Counted from the stretch's first letter, positions 31,982 through 40,683 are shown. The stretch is 48,560 bases of DNA from Clostridia bacterium (GCA_028720205.1 JAQYLE010000056.1:1-48560), one strand, 5' to 3'. Numbers and translations are program-made. Notes: a model not told the origin generated them from the letters alone.

Positions 31982-32032
31982 ATCGGTAAGAGATCGGAAA
32001 TGAATTCACGAAAGAAATAAAGAGGAAAAAAG

Positions 32033-32737
32033 ATGAAATGCGAGTATAAGCGCGTTGTAGGTTTTTGGCATTACGGAGTGGTGCTTACGTATCTTTCCGT
32101 GATTTCCGCAGTGGTGGGAATCTGTTTTTCCATCGGCGGCAACAGACATTCGATGCCCGAAGTGGGGGTGATATGCCTGTTGCTTTCAGGGTTCTTCGAT
32201 GGATTTGACGGCGCGGTGGCTAAAACGAGAAAGAACCGGACAAAGCAGGACGCGATGTTCGGCGAGCGCATCGATTCGCTTTCGGATATGATTGCGTTCG
32301 GCGTTGCCCCCGTAATGATCGGGTTCGGTATGCATATCACGCGCTGGTATTATATTCTGGTATACGCTATGTATATTCTTTGCGCGTTGGTGCGCCTTGC
32401 GTATTTCGACGTCACCGAAGAAATACGTATGCAACAGGAAGGAAACGCGCGCCGTAAATATTACGAGGGGTTGCCCGTAACCAACGCGGGGTTCATTATT
32501 CCCTGCCTGTTTATGGCGGCTACGTGTTTTAAAACCGAGTACATGCAGGCGGCGATTATGCTGACGGGGTACGCCTTGGTGGCGCTGGCGTTTATCGTGC
32601 GTTTTAAAATGCCTAAATTCACGGTAAAAAAGTTGATTGTAGCGATGGCGGTGATTTCAATCGTGCTGGGTACGGTGCTGATCTTAAAAATCAACAACGT
32701 ATTGCCGCACGTGATTTTGCGCTCGTGGGAGAAATAA
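32033..32737 (+). CDS. pssA: CDP-diacylglycerol-serine O-phosphatidyltransferase
   Basis: A 234-residue integral membrane CDP-alcohol phosphatidyltransferase that joins CDP-diacylglycerol and serine to phosphatidylserine. The family motif is present as FDGFDGAVAKTRKN followed by FGERIDSLSDMIAFG (D-G-x2-A-x...G-x3-D-x3-D, about 61-90); the usual A-R after D-G is A-K here. Five or six hydrophobic segments span the rest. The next gene, psd, makes the assignment to serine rather than glycerol or inositol likely. Start behind gaggaaaa, 51 bases after the flippase-like gene. Confidence 0.9.
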   Translation: MKCEYKRVVGFWHYGVVLTYLSVISAVVGICFSIGGNRHSMPEVGVICLLLSGFFDGFDGAVAKTRKNRTKQDAMFGERIDSLSDMIAFGVAPVMIGFGMHITRWYYILVYAMYILCALVRLAYFDVTEEIRMQQEGNARRKYYEGLPVTNAGFIIPCLFMAATCFKTEYMQAAIMLTGYALVALAFIVRFKMPKFTVKKLIVAMAVISIVLGTVLILKINNVLPHVILRSWEK

Positions 32738-32741
32738 AGAA

Positions 32742-33680
32742 ATGCCCGGGATAAACGGCCCGTCGGGCGAGAGCGGAAACGCAACGGAAAACGCAACTGA
32801 AAACGCAACTGAAAAACGCCGCGAAACGGTTGACGCGCGCGCAAGCGCTCCTTCGGGCGGATTGAAATTTTTATACAATACGAAATTCGGCGGCGCGATA
32901 GTAAAACTGCTTACGGCGCGGTGGGTTTCCAAGGCGGCGGGGAAGTATCTCGATTCCCGTTTTTCGCGGCGGAAAATTAAAAAATATATAAAAAAACACG
33001 GGATAGACATGTCGTTGTACGAACGGGAGGACTATCCTTCGTTCAACGCGTTTTTTACGCGCAGAATCCGTAAGGAACTGCGTCCGTTCGATTTGTCGCC
33101 CGAGGCGTTCGTCGCGCCGTGCGACGGAAAATTATCGTTGTATAAAATAGAAAAAGACGCCCGATTTACGATAAAGGGATTTACGTATACGGCGGCGGAA
33201 CTGATAAAAAACGAGCGGCTTGCCCAAACATTCGAAGGCGGATATTGTTTTGTTTTCCGCCTTTGCGTGGAAGATTATCACCGTTATTTTTATTTCGACG
33301 ACGGGGAAAAAGGCGAAAACGTATTTATAGCGGGCAGGCTGCATACCGTACAGCCCGTCGCGCTGGAAAAACGGCGCGTGTTTTGCGAAAATTGCCGCGA
33401 ATACACAATATTGCAAACGAAGCATTTCGGCACGGCGGTGCAATGCGAAGTGGGCGCGATGATGGTGGGGCGTATCGTGAATTATCACGGCGCGGGAAAC
33501 ATGCTTCGCGGGCAGGAGAAAGGAAAGTTCGAATTCGGAGGGTCGACGATAGTGGTGCTTACGCAGGCGGGCGCGGTGATTCCCGATGAGGAATTTTTAA
33601 AAAACACAGCGGAAAACAAAGAGACGAAAGTAAAGTGCGGCGAGCGCATAGGCAGGGCGGGAAGAAACGCTAAGGCATAA
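32742..33680 (+). CDS. psd: Phosphatidylserine decarboxylase
   Basis: A 312-residue pyruvoyl-dependent decarboxylase that makes phosphatidylethanolamine. The catalytic and processing residues are visible: the YHRYFYFDDG histidine region (about 182-191), and the GGST processing site in FEFGGSTIVVL (about 262-272), where cleavage before serine makes the pyruvoyl group. The N-terminal 30 residues are low-complexity (NATENATENATE) from three 12-base repeats and precede the usual domain start. It begins 4 bases after pssA with gggaga inside that gene. With pssA it completes a two-step phosphatidylethanolamine pathway. Confidence 0.92.
   Translation: MPGINGPSGESGNATENATENATEKRRETVDARASAPSGGLKFLYNTKFGGAIVKLLTARWVSKAAGKYLDSRFSRRKIKKYIKKHGIDMSLYEREDYPSFNAFFTRRIRKELRPFDLSPEAFVAPCDGKLSLYKIEKDARFTIKGFTYTAAELIKNERLAQTFEGGYCFVFRLCVEDYHRYFYFDDGEKGENVFIAGRLHTVQPVALEKRRVFCENCREYTILQTKHFGTAVQCEVGAMMVGRIVNYHGAGNMLRGQEKGKFEFGGSTIVVLTQAGAVIPDEEFLKNTAENKETKVKCGERIGRAGRNAKA
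32778..32813 (+). repeat. Three 12-bp tandem repeats at the 5' end of psd
   Basis: AACGCAACGGAA, AACGCAACTGAA and AACGCAACTGAA, in frame, encode NATE repeats upstream of the conserved decarboxylase domain. Confidence 0.85.
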
Positions 33681-33765
33681 ACAAACAGGCGGAAAACAAA
33701 GAGGGGACGCGCCGCAGGAACCGGGCGGAAGGCGCGACATACGCCGCCGAAACAGGCGAGGAAAA

Positions 33766-34596
33766 ATGGAACGGATACGCGACACGCTGAAAAAATACAA
33801 TTTCACTTTTAAAAAAAGTCTGGGACAGAATTTTATCACCGACGAAAATCTGTTAAATTCCCTGGCGGAGGCGGCGGGGATCGGCAAAGACGACGTTGTG
33901 GTGGAAATCGGCTGCGGCGCGGGCACGCTTACGCGCGAACTTTGCAAACGCGCGAAAAAGGTGGTAGCGTACGAAGTGGATAAAGATTTGCGCCCCGTAC
34001 TTGCCGAAACGCTTCGCGGCTGCGATAACGCCGAAGTGGTGTTCCGCGATTTTTCCAAAGAAAATTTAAAGGCGCTCTACGAAGAAATCGGCGAATATAC
34101 CGTGGCGGCGAATTTACCGTATTATATCACCACGCCTATCGTTACGCGGCTGTTAGAAGAGGGCGTGGGCGTAAAAAGCGTGTGCGTAATGGTGCAGCAG
34201 GAAGTGGCGGAACGCTTCTGCGCCGTGGAAAACACGCCCGAATACGGCGCGATAACGGCGGCGATCGCCTTGCGGGGAAAAGCGACGATTGTTAAAAAAG
34301 TGAGCAGAACCATGTTTTATCCTGCGCCCAACGTAGATTCCGCGGTGGTGAAAATCGATTTTATCAAAAACGCGTTGCCCGTGTTATCGGAAGAAATGTA
34401 TAAAAAAACGGTGCGTTGCGCGTTTTTAAGCCGCAGAAAAACGCTGGAAAACAATCTGATGCGCTTTTTTTCTCTGCCGCGCGAAACGGCGGCGGAAATT
34501 CTGCGAACGGCCGGTATAGACGAAAAGGCGCGCGGAGAAACGCTTTCGCCCCGGCGGCTGGCGGAACTTTCCGACGTGCTTTTTCAAAGATTCTGA
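33766..34596 (+). CDS. rsmA: 16S rRNA (adenine1518-N6/adenine1519-N6)-dimethyltransferase
   Basis: A 276-residue KsgA/RsmA. It shows KKSLGQNFITDENLLNSLAE near the N-terminus, the SAM-binding motif VVEIGCGAGTLTREL (about 46-60) and the catalytic NLPYYITTPIV (about 113-123). It dimethylates two adjacent adenines in helix 45 of 16S rRNA. It starts 85 bases after psd behind gcgagg. The convergent gap to the PAP2 gene holds a 14-bp perfect hairpin. Confidence 0.96.
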   Translation: MERIRDTLKKYNFTFKKSLGQNFITDENLLNSLAEAAGIGKDDVVVEIGCGAGTLTRELCKRAKKVVAYEVDKDLRPVLAETLRGCDNAEVVFRDFSKENLKALYEEIGEYTVAANLPYYITTPIVTRLLEEGVGVKSVCVMVQQEVAERFCAVENTPEYGAITAAIALRGKATIVKKVSRTMFYPAPNVDSAVVKIDFIKNALPVLSEEMYKKTVRCAFLSRRKTLENNLMRFFSLPRETAAEILRTAGIDEKARGETLSPRRLAELSDVLFQRF

Positions 34597-34632
34597 TTTT
34601 CCGCCGTTCGGTAAAAGCGCAAAATTACATAA

Positions 34633-34676
34633 ACCCCTCCTCCGCGGATCGGAACGGCGTTTCGCGGAGGAGGGGT
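34633..34676. repeat. 14-bp perfect inverted repeat between convergent genes
   Basis: ACCCCTCCTCCGCG (34633-34646) and CGCGGAGGAGGGGT (34663-34676) flank a 16-base loop; a few more pairs are possible outside after a 2-base bulge. No U-tract follows on either strand, so it resembles the 8365-8414 element: a strong hairpin at a convergent gene junction. Confidence 0.7.
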
Positions 34677-34743
34677 ATGTCGTACATAGTACTCTGTCGC
34701 GCGTAGCGGGTTAAACGTGCGCCGGCGTCGTCGGGAAAAACTG

Positions 34744-35250
34744 TCAGAGAAAAAACGCGGGAAGCGCGCACGCCGCGCCGAGAAGCGTTCCGCACAGCAA
34801 ATCGCGCGGAAAGTGCCAGCCGCAGGCAAAGCGCGTATAGAACAGCACGCAGGCAAGCGCCGCGGCAACGCAGCCGAGTACGGGCAGATAAAAAAAGCAG
34901 ATCCCCGCGATAACCGCGGCGGAAGAAAGATGTCGGCTGGGAAACGAGCGCCCTTTGCGCGATTTTTCATACAGAGGCGTAATGCCGCGTTCATACGGGC
35001 GTTTTTCGTTAAAAATCAGCCGGAGCAACGAGGTCAACGCCAGGCAAAAGGCGGGCAGGGCGATCAACCGCACCGCGTCGGAAGGCGTATCTTCCGCGCG
35101 GAAAAACGCGAAACAGCATACGGCGGCGTACAGAACGAAAATCGCTCCGGTGGCGATTTTGTCCGCGAGATATACCGTTTTTTTCAGCCGTTGACGGGCG
35201 CAGAGAAACGCGCGGTTTTTTTCGTAAAGTTTTAAGTAAACGTTATTCAT
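34744..35250 (-). CDS. PAP2-family membrane phosphatase
   Basis: A 168-residue membrane protein with four to five helices and the three PAP2 motifs: NEKRPYE (K-x6-RP type, about 81-87), SFPSRHLSSA (PSGH variant with Arg in place of Gly, about 100-109) and TRFACGWHFPRDLL (SRxxxGxHxxxD, with Thr for Ser, about 138-151). Such enzymes dephosphorylate phosphatidic acid, phosphatidylglycerol phosphate or undecaprenyl pyrophosphate on the membrane outer face. The variant residues in motif 2 and 3 do not remove the catalytic histidines. The ribosome binding site is weak. It lies opposite the phospholipid operon, in keeping with lipid metabolism. Confidence 0.85.
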   Translation of the reverse strand: MNNVYLKLYEKNRAFLCARQRLKKTVYLADKIATGAIFVLYAAVCCFAFFRAEDTPSDAVRLIALPAFCLALTSLLRLIFNEKRPYERGITPLYEKSRKGRSFPSRHLSSAAVIAGICFFYLPVLGCVAAALACVLFYTRFACGWHFPRDLLCGTLLGAACALPAFFL

Positions 35251-35352
35251 AAATTTCGGGTAAACGCACGGGCGCAGGCGCGGGGCAATCGACGCGGCGG
35301 TATCGGAACCTTTTTACGAAAAGCCCTTTTTACGCAAACCGCGCTTTTATGA

Positions 35353-35910
35353 TCAGTTGATGGCGGTGCGGATGACCGCCGCGGTTAACGCGCAGCCGAT
35401 AAGAATGGAAAAAATACCCACCGTCGCGTCCAGCCATGCCGGTACCTTACGTTTGGCGGGGGCTTCGGAACTTTCGGCTTCGGAACTTTCGGCTTCGGAA
35501 CCTTCGGTTTCGGAATCTTCGGCGGCGGATGAGTTTTGCGTATAATCGCTTTCGGTTGTTCCGCCGCGTTTTTTCCTCGCTTTTTTCTTTTCGGATTTTT
35601 CTATGATTTTCCGCAAAGAACCGGATACCGCGCGCGATATGCCCAGATAGGCGTACAGAATGCAGGTATCCAGCGTGGCTATCCACACGCAAAAAAACAG
35701 CAAAACCGCAAAAAGCCCGCCGACGAAACGTTCTAAATGATTTTTGTCGAACAGTGAAAAACTCCAATCTTCCAGCCATAAAACGAATACGGAGAGCGCG
35801 GCGAGAAAAATACAGATAAATAGCCGATGAACCTTTCCGCCGCGTTCGTATCGCCTGACGTCTCCCGAATGTCTGCCTGTAAAATCAAACAACCACAAGA
35901 TGAATTTCAT
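35353..35910 (-). CDS. Membrane protein with Ser/Glu repeat, unknown
   Basis: A 185-residue protein with three hydrophobic segments (about 29-47, 62-92 and 163-183). Between the second and third lies a polar stretch, first Lys/Arg-rich, then Ser/Glu/Thr-rich (ESSEAESSEA type), encoded by four 15-base tandem repeats (35461-35520). Start behind gggagaaa. It precedes the PAP2 gene on the same strand by about 100 bases and may share its transcript. No family recognised. Confidence 0.7.
   Translation of the reverse strand: MKFILWLFDFTGRHSGDVRRYERGGKVHRLFICIFLAALSVFVLWLEDWSFSLFDKNHLERFVGGLFAVLLFFCVWIATLDTCILYAYLGISRAVSGSLRKIIEKSEKKKARKKRGGTTESDYTQNSSAAEDSETEGSEAESSEAESSEAPAKRKVPAWLDATVGIFSILIGCALTAAVIRTAIN
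35461..35520 (-). repeat. Four 15-bp tandem repeats inside the membrane-protein gene
   Basis: GGCTTCGGAACTTTC (35461-35475), an identical copy (35476-35490), and two diverged copies (35491-35505, 35506-35520), in frame; on the coding strand they specify five-residue ESSEA-type units. Confidence 0.9.
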
Positions 35911-35979
35911 ATCGTTTTCTCCCTTTTTGTTAAATTATATCAGATTTTTCAAAAAAATGCAAGGATTCGTGAAATAAGA

Positions 35980-36008
35980 TTGACAAACGCCCGCAAAGCG
36001 GTTATAAT
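35980..36008 (+). promoter_or_regulatory. Promoter of the cysteine desulfurase gene
   Basis: TTGACA (35980-35985), 17 bases, TATAAT (36003-36008), a full consensus promoter. Confidence 0.85.
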
Positions 36009-36099
36009 GAGACGTATTCGCAGATTCTATAATATTTTTCACGTAAAATACCCCGTAAAACAACGACTGAATAAAATAACGCGGCGGAGATAAGAAAAA

Positions 36100-37269
36100 A
36101 TGGACATATCGGAAAGAATTTATCTCGATTACGCGGCGTCCACGCCGCTTGATAAAGAAGTGTTGCAAAGCATGACGCCGTATTTTTCCGATTGTTTCGG
36201 AAACGCGAATTCGCAGCATTATTACGGCAGAAAAGCCGCCGAGGCGCTGGACGCGGCGCGGGAAACGATCGCGGCGGCAATCGGTGCGCGCGATAGCGAA
36301 ATCTATTTTACTTCCGGCGGTACGGAAGCGGATAATCTGGCGGTGTTCGGCGCGGCGCGCGCGCAGAAAAAACGCGGCAGAACCCGCATTTTACTTTCGG
36401 CGGCGGAACATCACGCCGTATCGGAATCCGCCGACGCGCTTGCAAAAGACGAGAATTTCGAAGTAGAACGTATTCCGATCGACGGCGGCGGAAAAATCGA
36501 CCTTGCGTTTTTAAAGCGGGTAGCCGACGAACGAACCGCGCTGGTTGCCGTTATGGCGGCGAGCAACGAACTGGGCACGATTCAGCCCGTAAAAGAAGCG
36601 GCGGAAATCGCCCATGCGACGGGCGCGACGTTTTTTACCGACGCGGTGCAGGCGGCGCCCTACCTCAGGCTGAACGTGAAGGAACTCGGCGCGGATCTGC
36701 TTTCGTTTTCGGCGCATAAATTTTACGGGCCGAAGGGCGCGGGAATCCTGTACGTAAAAAGCGGCTTGCCGATGGAGCGGCTGATTGCGGGCGGCGAGCA
36801 GGAGCGCGGTTTGCGCGGCGGCACGGTGAACGTAGCGGCGGCGGCGGGCGCGGCGGCGGCGTATAAAAAAGCCCTGGCGGAAATGGAAGAAAACAATAAA
36901 AAAATCCGCGCGTTGAAACAACGGTTTTTGCGGGAAATTTCAGCGTATCCGTTTATAAAAATAAACGGCGGCGACGGCGACGATTATCTGCCTTCCATTT
37001 TAAATCTTCGGATAGACGGCGCAGAGAACGCCGCCGTGCTTTCCTTGATGGATCTGCGCGGCGTGGCGGCTTCGGCGGGCGCGGCGTGCGCAGGCGGCGA
37101 CGTGTTGCCGAGCAGAGTGCTTCTGGCGGCGGGGCTGAGCGAAGAACAGGCAAAGAGTTCGTTCCGCGTCAGTTTCGGCAAGCATAACACCGAAGAAGAA
37201 ATCGTGCGGGCGGCGAAAATCATCGGCGAAATAGGCGAAACGCTTACGAAAAAGAGCGCAAACGAATAA
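36100..37269 (+). CDS. Cysteine desulfurase (NifS/IscS family)
   Basis: A 389-residue PLP enzyme that removes sulfur from cysteine for Fe-S cluster or thio-tRNA synthesis. Landmarks are YLDYAASTPLD at the N-terminus, FTSGGTEADNLAV (about 69-81), AAEHHAV with PLP-stacking histidine, the PLP lysine in SFSAHKFYGPKGAG (about 203-216) and the active-site loop Cys in SAGAACAGG (about 325-333). Start behind ggagata. No IscU/NifU or MnmA neighbour is in view; the next gene is a 2[4Fe-4S] ferredoxin with its own promoter, so supply of that cluster is one plausible use. Confidence 0.93.
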   Translation: MDISERIYLDYAASTPLDKEVLQSMTPYFSDCFGNANSQHYYGRKAAEALDAARETIAAAIGARDSEIYFTSGGTEADNLAVFGAARAQKKRGRTRILLSAAEHHAVSESADALAKDENFEVERIPIDGGGKIDLAFLKRVADERTALVAVMAASNELGTIQPVKEAAEIAHATGATFFTDAVQAAPYLRLNVKELGADLLSFSAHKFYGPKGAGILYVKSGLPMERLIAGGEQERGLRGGTVNVAAAAGAAAAYKKALAEMEENNKKIRALKQRFLREISAYPFIKINGGDGDDYLPSILNLRIDGAENAAVLSLMDLRGVAASAGAACAGGDVLPSRVLLAAGLSEEQAKSSFRVSFGKHNTEEEIVRAAKIIGEIGETLTKKSANE

Positions 37270-37453
37270 TTTCTCCCTCGGAAATCCTCGGAAACCGAAG
37301 GGGCGTACCGCCTTTCGGGCGGCGGACTGACGGCTTGTTTGCGAAGCGGAAAAGAAGCGGTTTTCCCTCCGCCGTATAACACCGCGTTCCGGGCGGGCGG
37401 AAAAAAAAGTTTTGAAAAAACTCGAAAAACCGCGAAAAACCACCTTTAAACCG

Positions 37454-37482
37454 TTTACGTAAAGCAAAAAATGTGCTATAAT
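37454..37482 (+). promoter_or_regulatory. Promoter of the ferredoxin gene
   Basis: TTTACG (37454-37459), 17 bases, TATAAT (37477-37482). Confidence 0.7.
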
Positions 37483-37517
37483 GATATCACAAATTTCCCA
37501 AGGGAGGTAATTACGTT

Positions 37518-37688
37518 ATGGCACATAAAATTACGGACGAATGCGTGGCTTGCGGCGCGTGCGCGGAAACCTGTCCCGTAGGAGCGATTGCTCCCGGCGG
37601 AAACGGATACGTTGTCGATCCCGACGTGTGCGTCGATTGCGGCGCGTGCGAAGACGGCTGCCCTACCGGTGCGATTAAAGCCGAATAA
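37518..37688 (+). CDS. 2[4Fe-4S] ferredoxin, clostridial type
   Basis: A 56-residue ferredoxin starting MAHKITDECVACGACAETCP. Two C-x2-C-x2-C-x3-C-P motifs (Cys 9, 12, 15, 19 and 38, 41, 44, 48) bind two [4Fe-4S] clusters. The acidic character and size match the low-potential ferredoxins of anaerobic Firmicutes that serve pyruvate:ferredoxin oxidoreductase and hydrogenase. gggaggt and a TATAAT promoter precede it. Confidence 0.97.
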   Translation: MAHKITDECVACGACAETCPVGAIAPGGNGYVVDPDVCVDCGACEDGCPTGAIKAE

Positions 37689-37809
37689 GCCGTTCGTATA
37701 AGCGGATAAGCACGGCGAAACACAAACGTAAAAAAGCGCGGGGAATTTTACCTTGCGCTTTTTCTCGCGTTGTAAAAAATAAGTTTTTATTAAAAGCGGA
37801 GGAGCATAC

Positions 37810-38574
37810 ATGAGCGAACGCTTTGCAAACGGCAACCGGAACCGCGGCGAAAACCGCGGCGAAAAAAAGGAGGGCGTCGTAAAAGAAGACCTGGGTTTTT
37901 CGCGCGTGATTTATCAGGATACGCGGCTGTACCGATTCACTTCCGATTCCGTTCTGCTCTCCCGTTTCGCCCGCGCGAAAAGGGGGGATAACGTTGCCGA
38001 TTTCTGTTCCGGCTGCGGTATCGTCGCCTTTCATTTTTTTCTGGTAAACGGCGGCGGCGAAAAAGGAAGCGTTTCCGACGGCATGCGTTTTACGCTGTTT
38101 GAATTGCAGGAGCGGTTGAACGATCTGGCGCGGCGCACGGCGCAAGAAAACGACTTTGATAATTTTTCGTTCGTTACGGGGCGTTTGCAGGAAATGCCCA
38201 AGGAATATTACGGTAAATTTTCGCTGGCGCTTTGCAATCCGCCGTACGAACAAAGCGGCGCGGCGTGCGAATCATACGAACGGGCGGTTTGCAAAAAGGA
38301 AATCGCCGTAACGTTTGCCGAAATTGCCGCGGCGGCGAAAAAAGCGTTGCGATTCGGCGGCAGATTAGCGCTGTCGCACCGTGCGGACAGAGTGGCTGAA
38401 ATCATCGCCGAACTGAATAAAAACAATTTTGCGGTGAAGCGGTTGCAATTTGTGGCGGGTAAAGCGGAAGATAAGCCGTATCTGGCGCTGATCGAGGCGG
38501 TACAGGGCGGCAAAAACGGCACGGAAGTGTTGCCTACGCTGATTAACGAGGCGAAAACGGGCGGTACGAAATAG
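37810..38574 (+). CDS. TrmN6-type tRNA1(Val) (adenine37-N6)-methyltransferase
   Basis: A 254-residue class I SAM methyltransferase of the YfiC/TrmN6 group. After a charged Asn/Arg/Glu-rich leader (about 1-25) come YQDTRLYRFTSDSVLLSRFA, SAM motif ADFCSGCGIVAF (about 63-74) and the N6-adenine catalytic motif NPPYEQSG (about 142-149). It probably methylates A37 of a tRNA. ggagg precedes the ATG. It forms a unit with rsmI 51 bases downstream, as in many Firmicutes. Confidence 0.88.
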   Translation: MSERFANGNRNRGENRGEKKEGVVKEDLGFSRVIYQDTRLYRFTSDSVLLSRFARAKRGDNVADFCSGCGIVAFHFFLVNGGGEKGSVSDGMRFTLFELQERLNDLARRTAQENDFDNFSFVTGRLQEMPKEYYGKFSLALCNPPYEQSGAACESYERAVCKKEIAVTFAEIAAAAKKALRFGGRLALSHRADRVAEIIAELNKNNFAVKRLQFVAGKAEDKPYLALIEAVQGGKNGTEVLPTLINEAKTGGTK

Positions 38575-38625
38575 CAAATAAAACGCGGAGAACGGCGCCG
38601 GAACCGCGCGCGGAGGAGGTAAAAA

Positions 38626-39429
38626 ATGGTAAGTTTTGTGGCTACGCCGATAGGCAATCTGGGGGATATTACGTTCCGAGCGGTGGAAACCTTAAAAAAC
38701 GCCGACGAGATTTATTGCGAAGATACGCGCCATACCGTAAAACTTTTAAACGCGTATCAGATTAAAAAGCCGCTGTATTCCTGCCATAAATTCAACGAGC
38801 GGCAGGCGGCGGAAAAAATCGCGGCGGCGGCGCGGGAGGGGAAAAACGTGGCGGTGGTATCGGACGCGGGACTGCCCGTGGTTTCCGATCCGGGAAACGT
38901 CGTATGCGAAGTATTGAAAGAACGCGGCGTGCCCTACACGGTGATTCCGGGCGCGAACGCCGCGCTTTGCGCGCTGATCTTATCCGGCTTGCCCGCGGAA
39001 CGCTTTCTGTTCATCGGTTTTCTGCCCGAAAAAGCGGGGGAAAAGCGCGCGCTTATCGAACGGTATAAAGATACGGACGCGACGCTTTTGTTCCACGTCG
39101 CGCCGCAGGATATCGACGGCGATATCCGCGCGCTGTACGAAACGCTCGGCGAGCGCCGTGCGGCGGCGGTGCGCGAAATTACCAAAATACACGAAGAAAG
39201 CGTTCCGTTTTTGCTTTCCCAAGGTCTGCCCGGCGAAAAACGGGGCGAGTACGTGCTGGTGGTGGAAGGAGCGGCAAAAGCCGAAAATCCGCTCTGCGCC
39301 CTTTCGGAACGCGAACATATTCTGCATTATATGCGTTTGGGTTACGATAAAAAAGAGGCTTTGAAAAAAGCGGCGAAAGACAGGGGCGTAAGCAAGTCGG
39401 CGCTCTATTCCTTTTCCGTCGACTTATAA
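38626..39429 (+). CDS. rsmI: 16S rRNA (cytidine1402-2'-O)-methyltransferase
   Basis: A 267-residue RsmI of the tetrapyrrole-methylase fold. Motifs are VATPIGNLGDITFRA at the N-terminus, YCEDTRHTVKLLN (about 30-42), VSDAGLPVVSDPG (about 79-91) and FIGFLPEKAG (about 129-138). The C-terminal helix-turn-helix-like tail (LGYDKKEALKKAAKDRGVSK) matches the family. It 2'-O-methylates C1402 in the decoding centre. Start behind ggaggaggt. Confidence 0.95.
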   Translation: MVSFVATPIGNLGDITFRAVETLKNADEIYCEDTRHTVKLLNAYQIKKPLYSCHKFNERQAAEKIAAAAREGKNVAVVSDAGLPVVSDPGNVVCEVLKERGVPYTVIPGANAALCALILSGLPAERFLFIGFLPEKAGEKRALIERYKDTDATLLFHVAPQDIDGDIRALYETLGERRAAAVREITKIHEESVPFLLSQGLPGEKRGEYVLVVEGAAKAENPLCALSEREHILHYMRLGYDKKEALKKAAKDRGVSKSALYSFSVDL

Positions 39430-39496
39430 AAAAGGCGGAACAAACGGGAAGAAAACCCGCGCGAAGTGCGTGCGGCGAAGATATAAAACGTCCGAT

Positions 39497-40009
39497 TTAC
39501 ATAACGCGGCATAAAAAGCAGGAAAAAATCACCGACAGAACGTAGGTTATCGCGCAGATACACGTTGCGGCGGCGATTTTTTTATGTTTCACGCCGGAAA
39601 AATACACCGCGCTCACGTAAAAAATCGTTTCGTTTCCGCCGTAAATCACGCAGGCGCAGCGACCGATATAACTGTCCGCGCCGTGCGCCGATAAAATGCG
39701 CGATAAAACGGCGGTGGCGCCGCTGCCCGAAAGGGGTTTTACCAAAATAAGTTCGCAAAGTTCCGCAGGCACGCCCGCGGCGGAAAACCAAGGCGCGGCT
39801 TTTTGCAGAAACAATTCCTGCAAGCCGCTTTTTTCAAACAGCGCGGATACCATAGTTACCGCCGCTATATACGGAAACACGGATAAAACGAGCGGCGGCG
39901 CTTTTTTTACGCCCCGCAGAAACGATTCGTAAACGTTCGTTTTTTTCGTTGCGGCAAAAACGAACGTGAGTAAAAACAACGCGGGAATCAGGCAGGCGAG
40001 AAATTTCAT
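39497..40009 (-). CDS. spmB: Spore maturation protein B
   Basis: A 170-residue membrane protein of the nucleoside-recognition (Gate) family. It contains FLRGVKKAPPLVLSVFPYIA and VKPLSGSGATAVL (about 90-102), hallmarks of SpmB. In Bacillus, SpmA and SpmB are needed for full dehydration of the spore core. Its ATG overlaps the spmA stop (ATGA), so the two are co-translated. Its presence argues that the organism or its recent ancestor sporulates. Confidence 0.9.
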   Translation of the reverse strand: MKFLACLIPALFLLTFVFAATKKTNVYESFLRGVKKAPPLVLSVFPYIAAVTMVSALFEKSGLQELFLQKAAPWFSAAGVPAELCELILVKPLSGSGATAVLSRILSAHGADSYIGRCACVIYGGNETIFYVSAVYFSGVKHKKIAAATCICAITYVLSVIFSCFLCRVM

Positions 40010-40683
40010 TTTTCCGCGCTCCGAAAGTTTTTTGCGGCGACGGCAAGCCGATTCGTTTTTATTTTTACGGCGCTTGTTTTTGCGGCGCGGCGCGCAGTCC
40101 GCGCCGTTTTTTTCGGGCGGTAAACGAATATCGTCAAAGGCAGAGAAAGCGCAAGAAAGAACAGAGAAGATAAAAGAATCGGCAGAACCACCGAAGAGGG
40201 CGAAGCGCTGTTTACGGCGGTGCGCAGAGCGATGACGGAAGTGGGAATAAGTTGCAGCGAGGCGGCGTTCAGCGTAAACAGCACGGCCATGGAGTATTCG
40301 GTTTTTTTCTTTTCGGCGGAAAGCGTATTGTTTTTGCCGCCCAACAGTTCCGCCGCGCGCACGCCGTAGGGCGTGGCAAGCGCGCCTAACCCCAACAGAT
40401 TGGCGGAAACGTTCATACACACGCACTCGGCAAACTGCGGATCGCTCGTTTTGAACAGCGCGCGCACGGGCTTTTTCAACGCGCGGGCAATGGCGGAGGT
40501 TACGCCGCAATCCTCCCATAGCGCGGAGAGTCCGCAAAACACGCAGTACGATGAAAGAAGCGCGAGGCAAAGCGTTGCCGCCGAGGAAGCGGAAGATAAA
40601 AGCGCGGGCAGAAATTCCTGCGGAGCGAGATATAAAAGCCTTGCCGCGCATACGATAAACATTACGGTAAAAAGCACGTTCAT
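40006..40683 (-). CDS. spmA: Spore maturation protein A
   Basis: A 225-residue membrane protein paired with SpmB, with five or so helices and the Gate-domain segment NVSANLLGLGALATPYGVRA (about 91-110), followed by LNAASLQLIPTSVIALR (about 137-153). The C-terminal tail is basic (RPKKTARTARRAAKTS). Start codon at 40683; only a weak ribosome binding site is visible. It reads away from metG. Known role: spore core dehydration and heat resistance. Confidence 0.9.
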   Translation of the reverse strand: MNVLFTVMFIVCAARLLYLAPQEFLPALLSSASSAATLCLALLSSYCVFCGLSALWEDCGVTSAIARALKKPVRALFKTSDPQFAECVCMNVSANLLGLGALATPYGVRAAELLGGKNNTLSAEKKKTEYSMAVLFTLNAASLQLIPTSVIALRTAVNSASPSSVVLPILLSSLFFLALSLPLTIFVYRPKKTARTARRAAKTSAVKIKTNRLAVAAKNFRSAEK

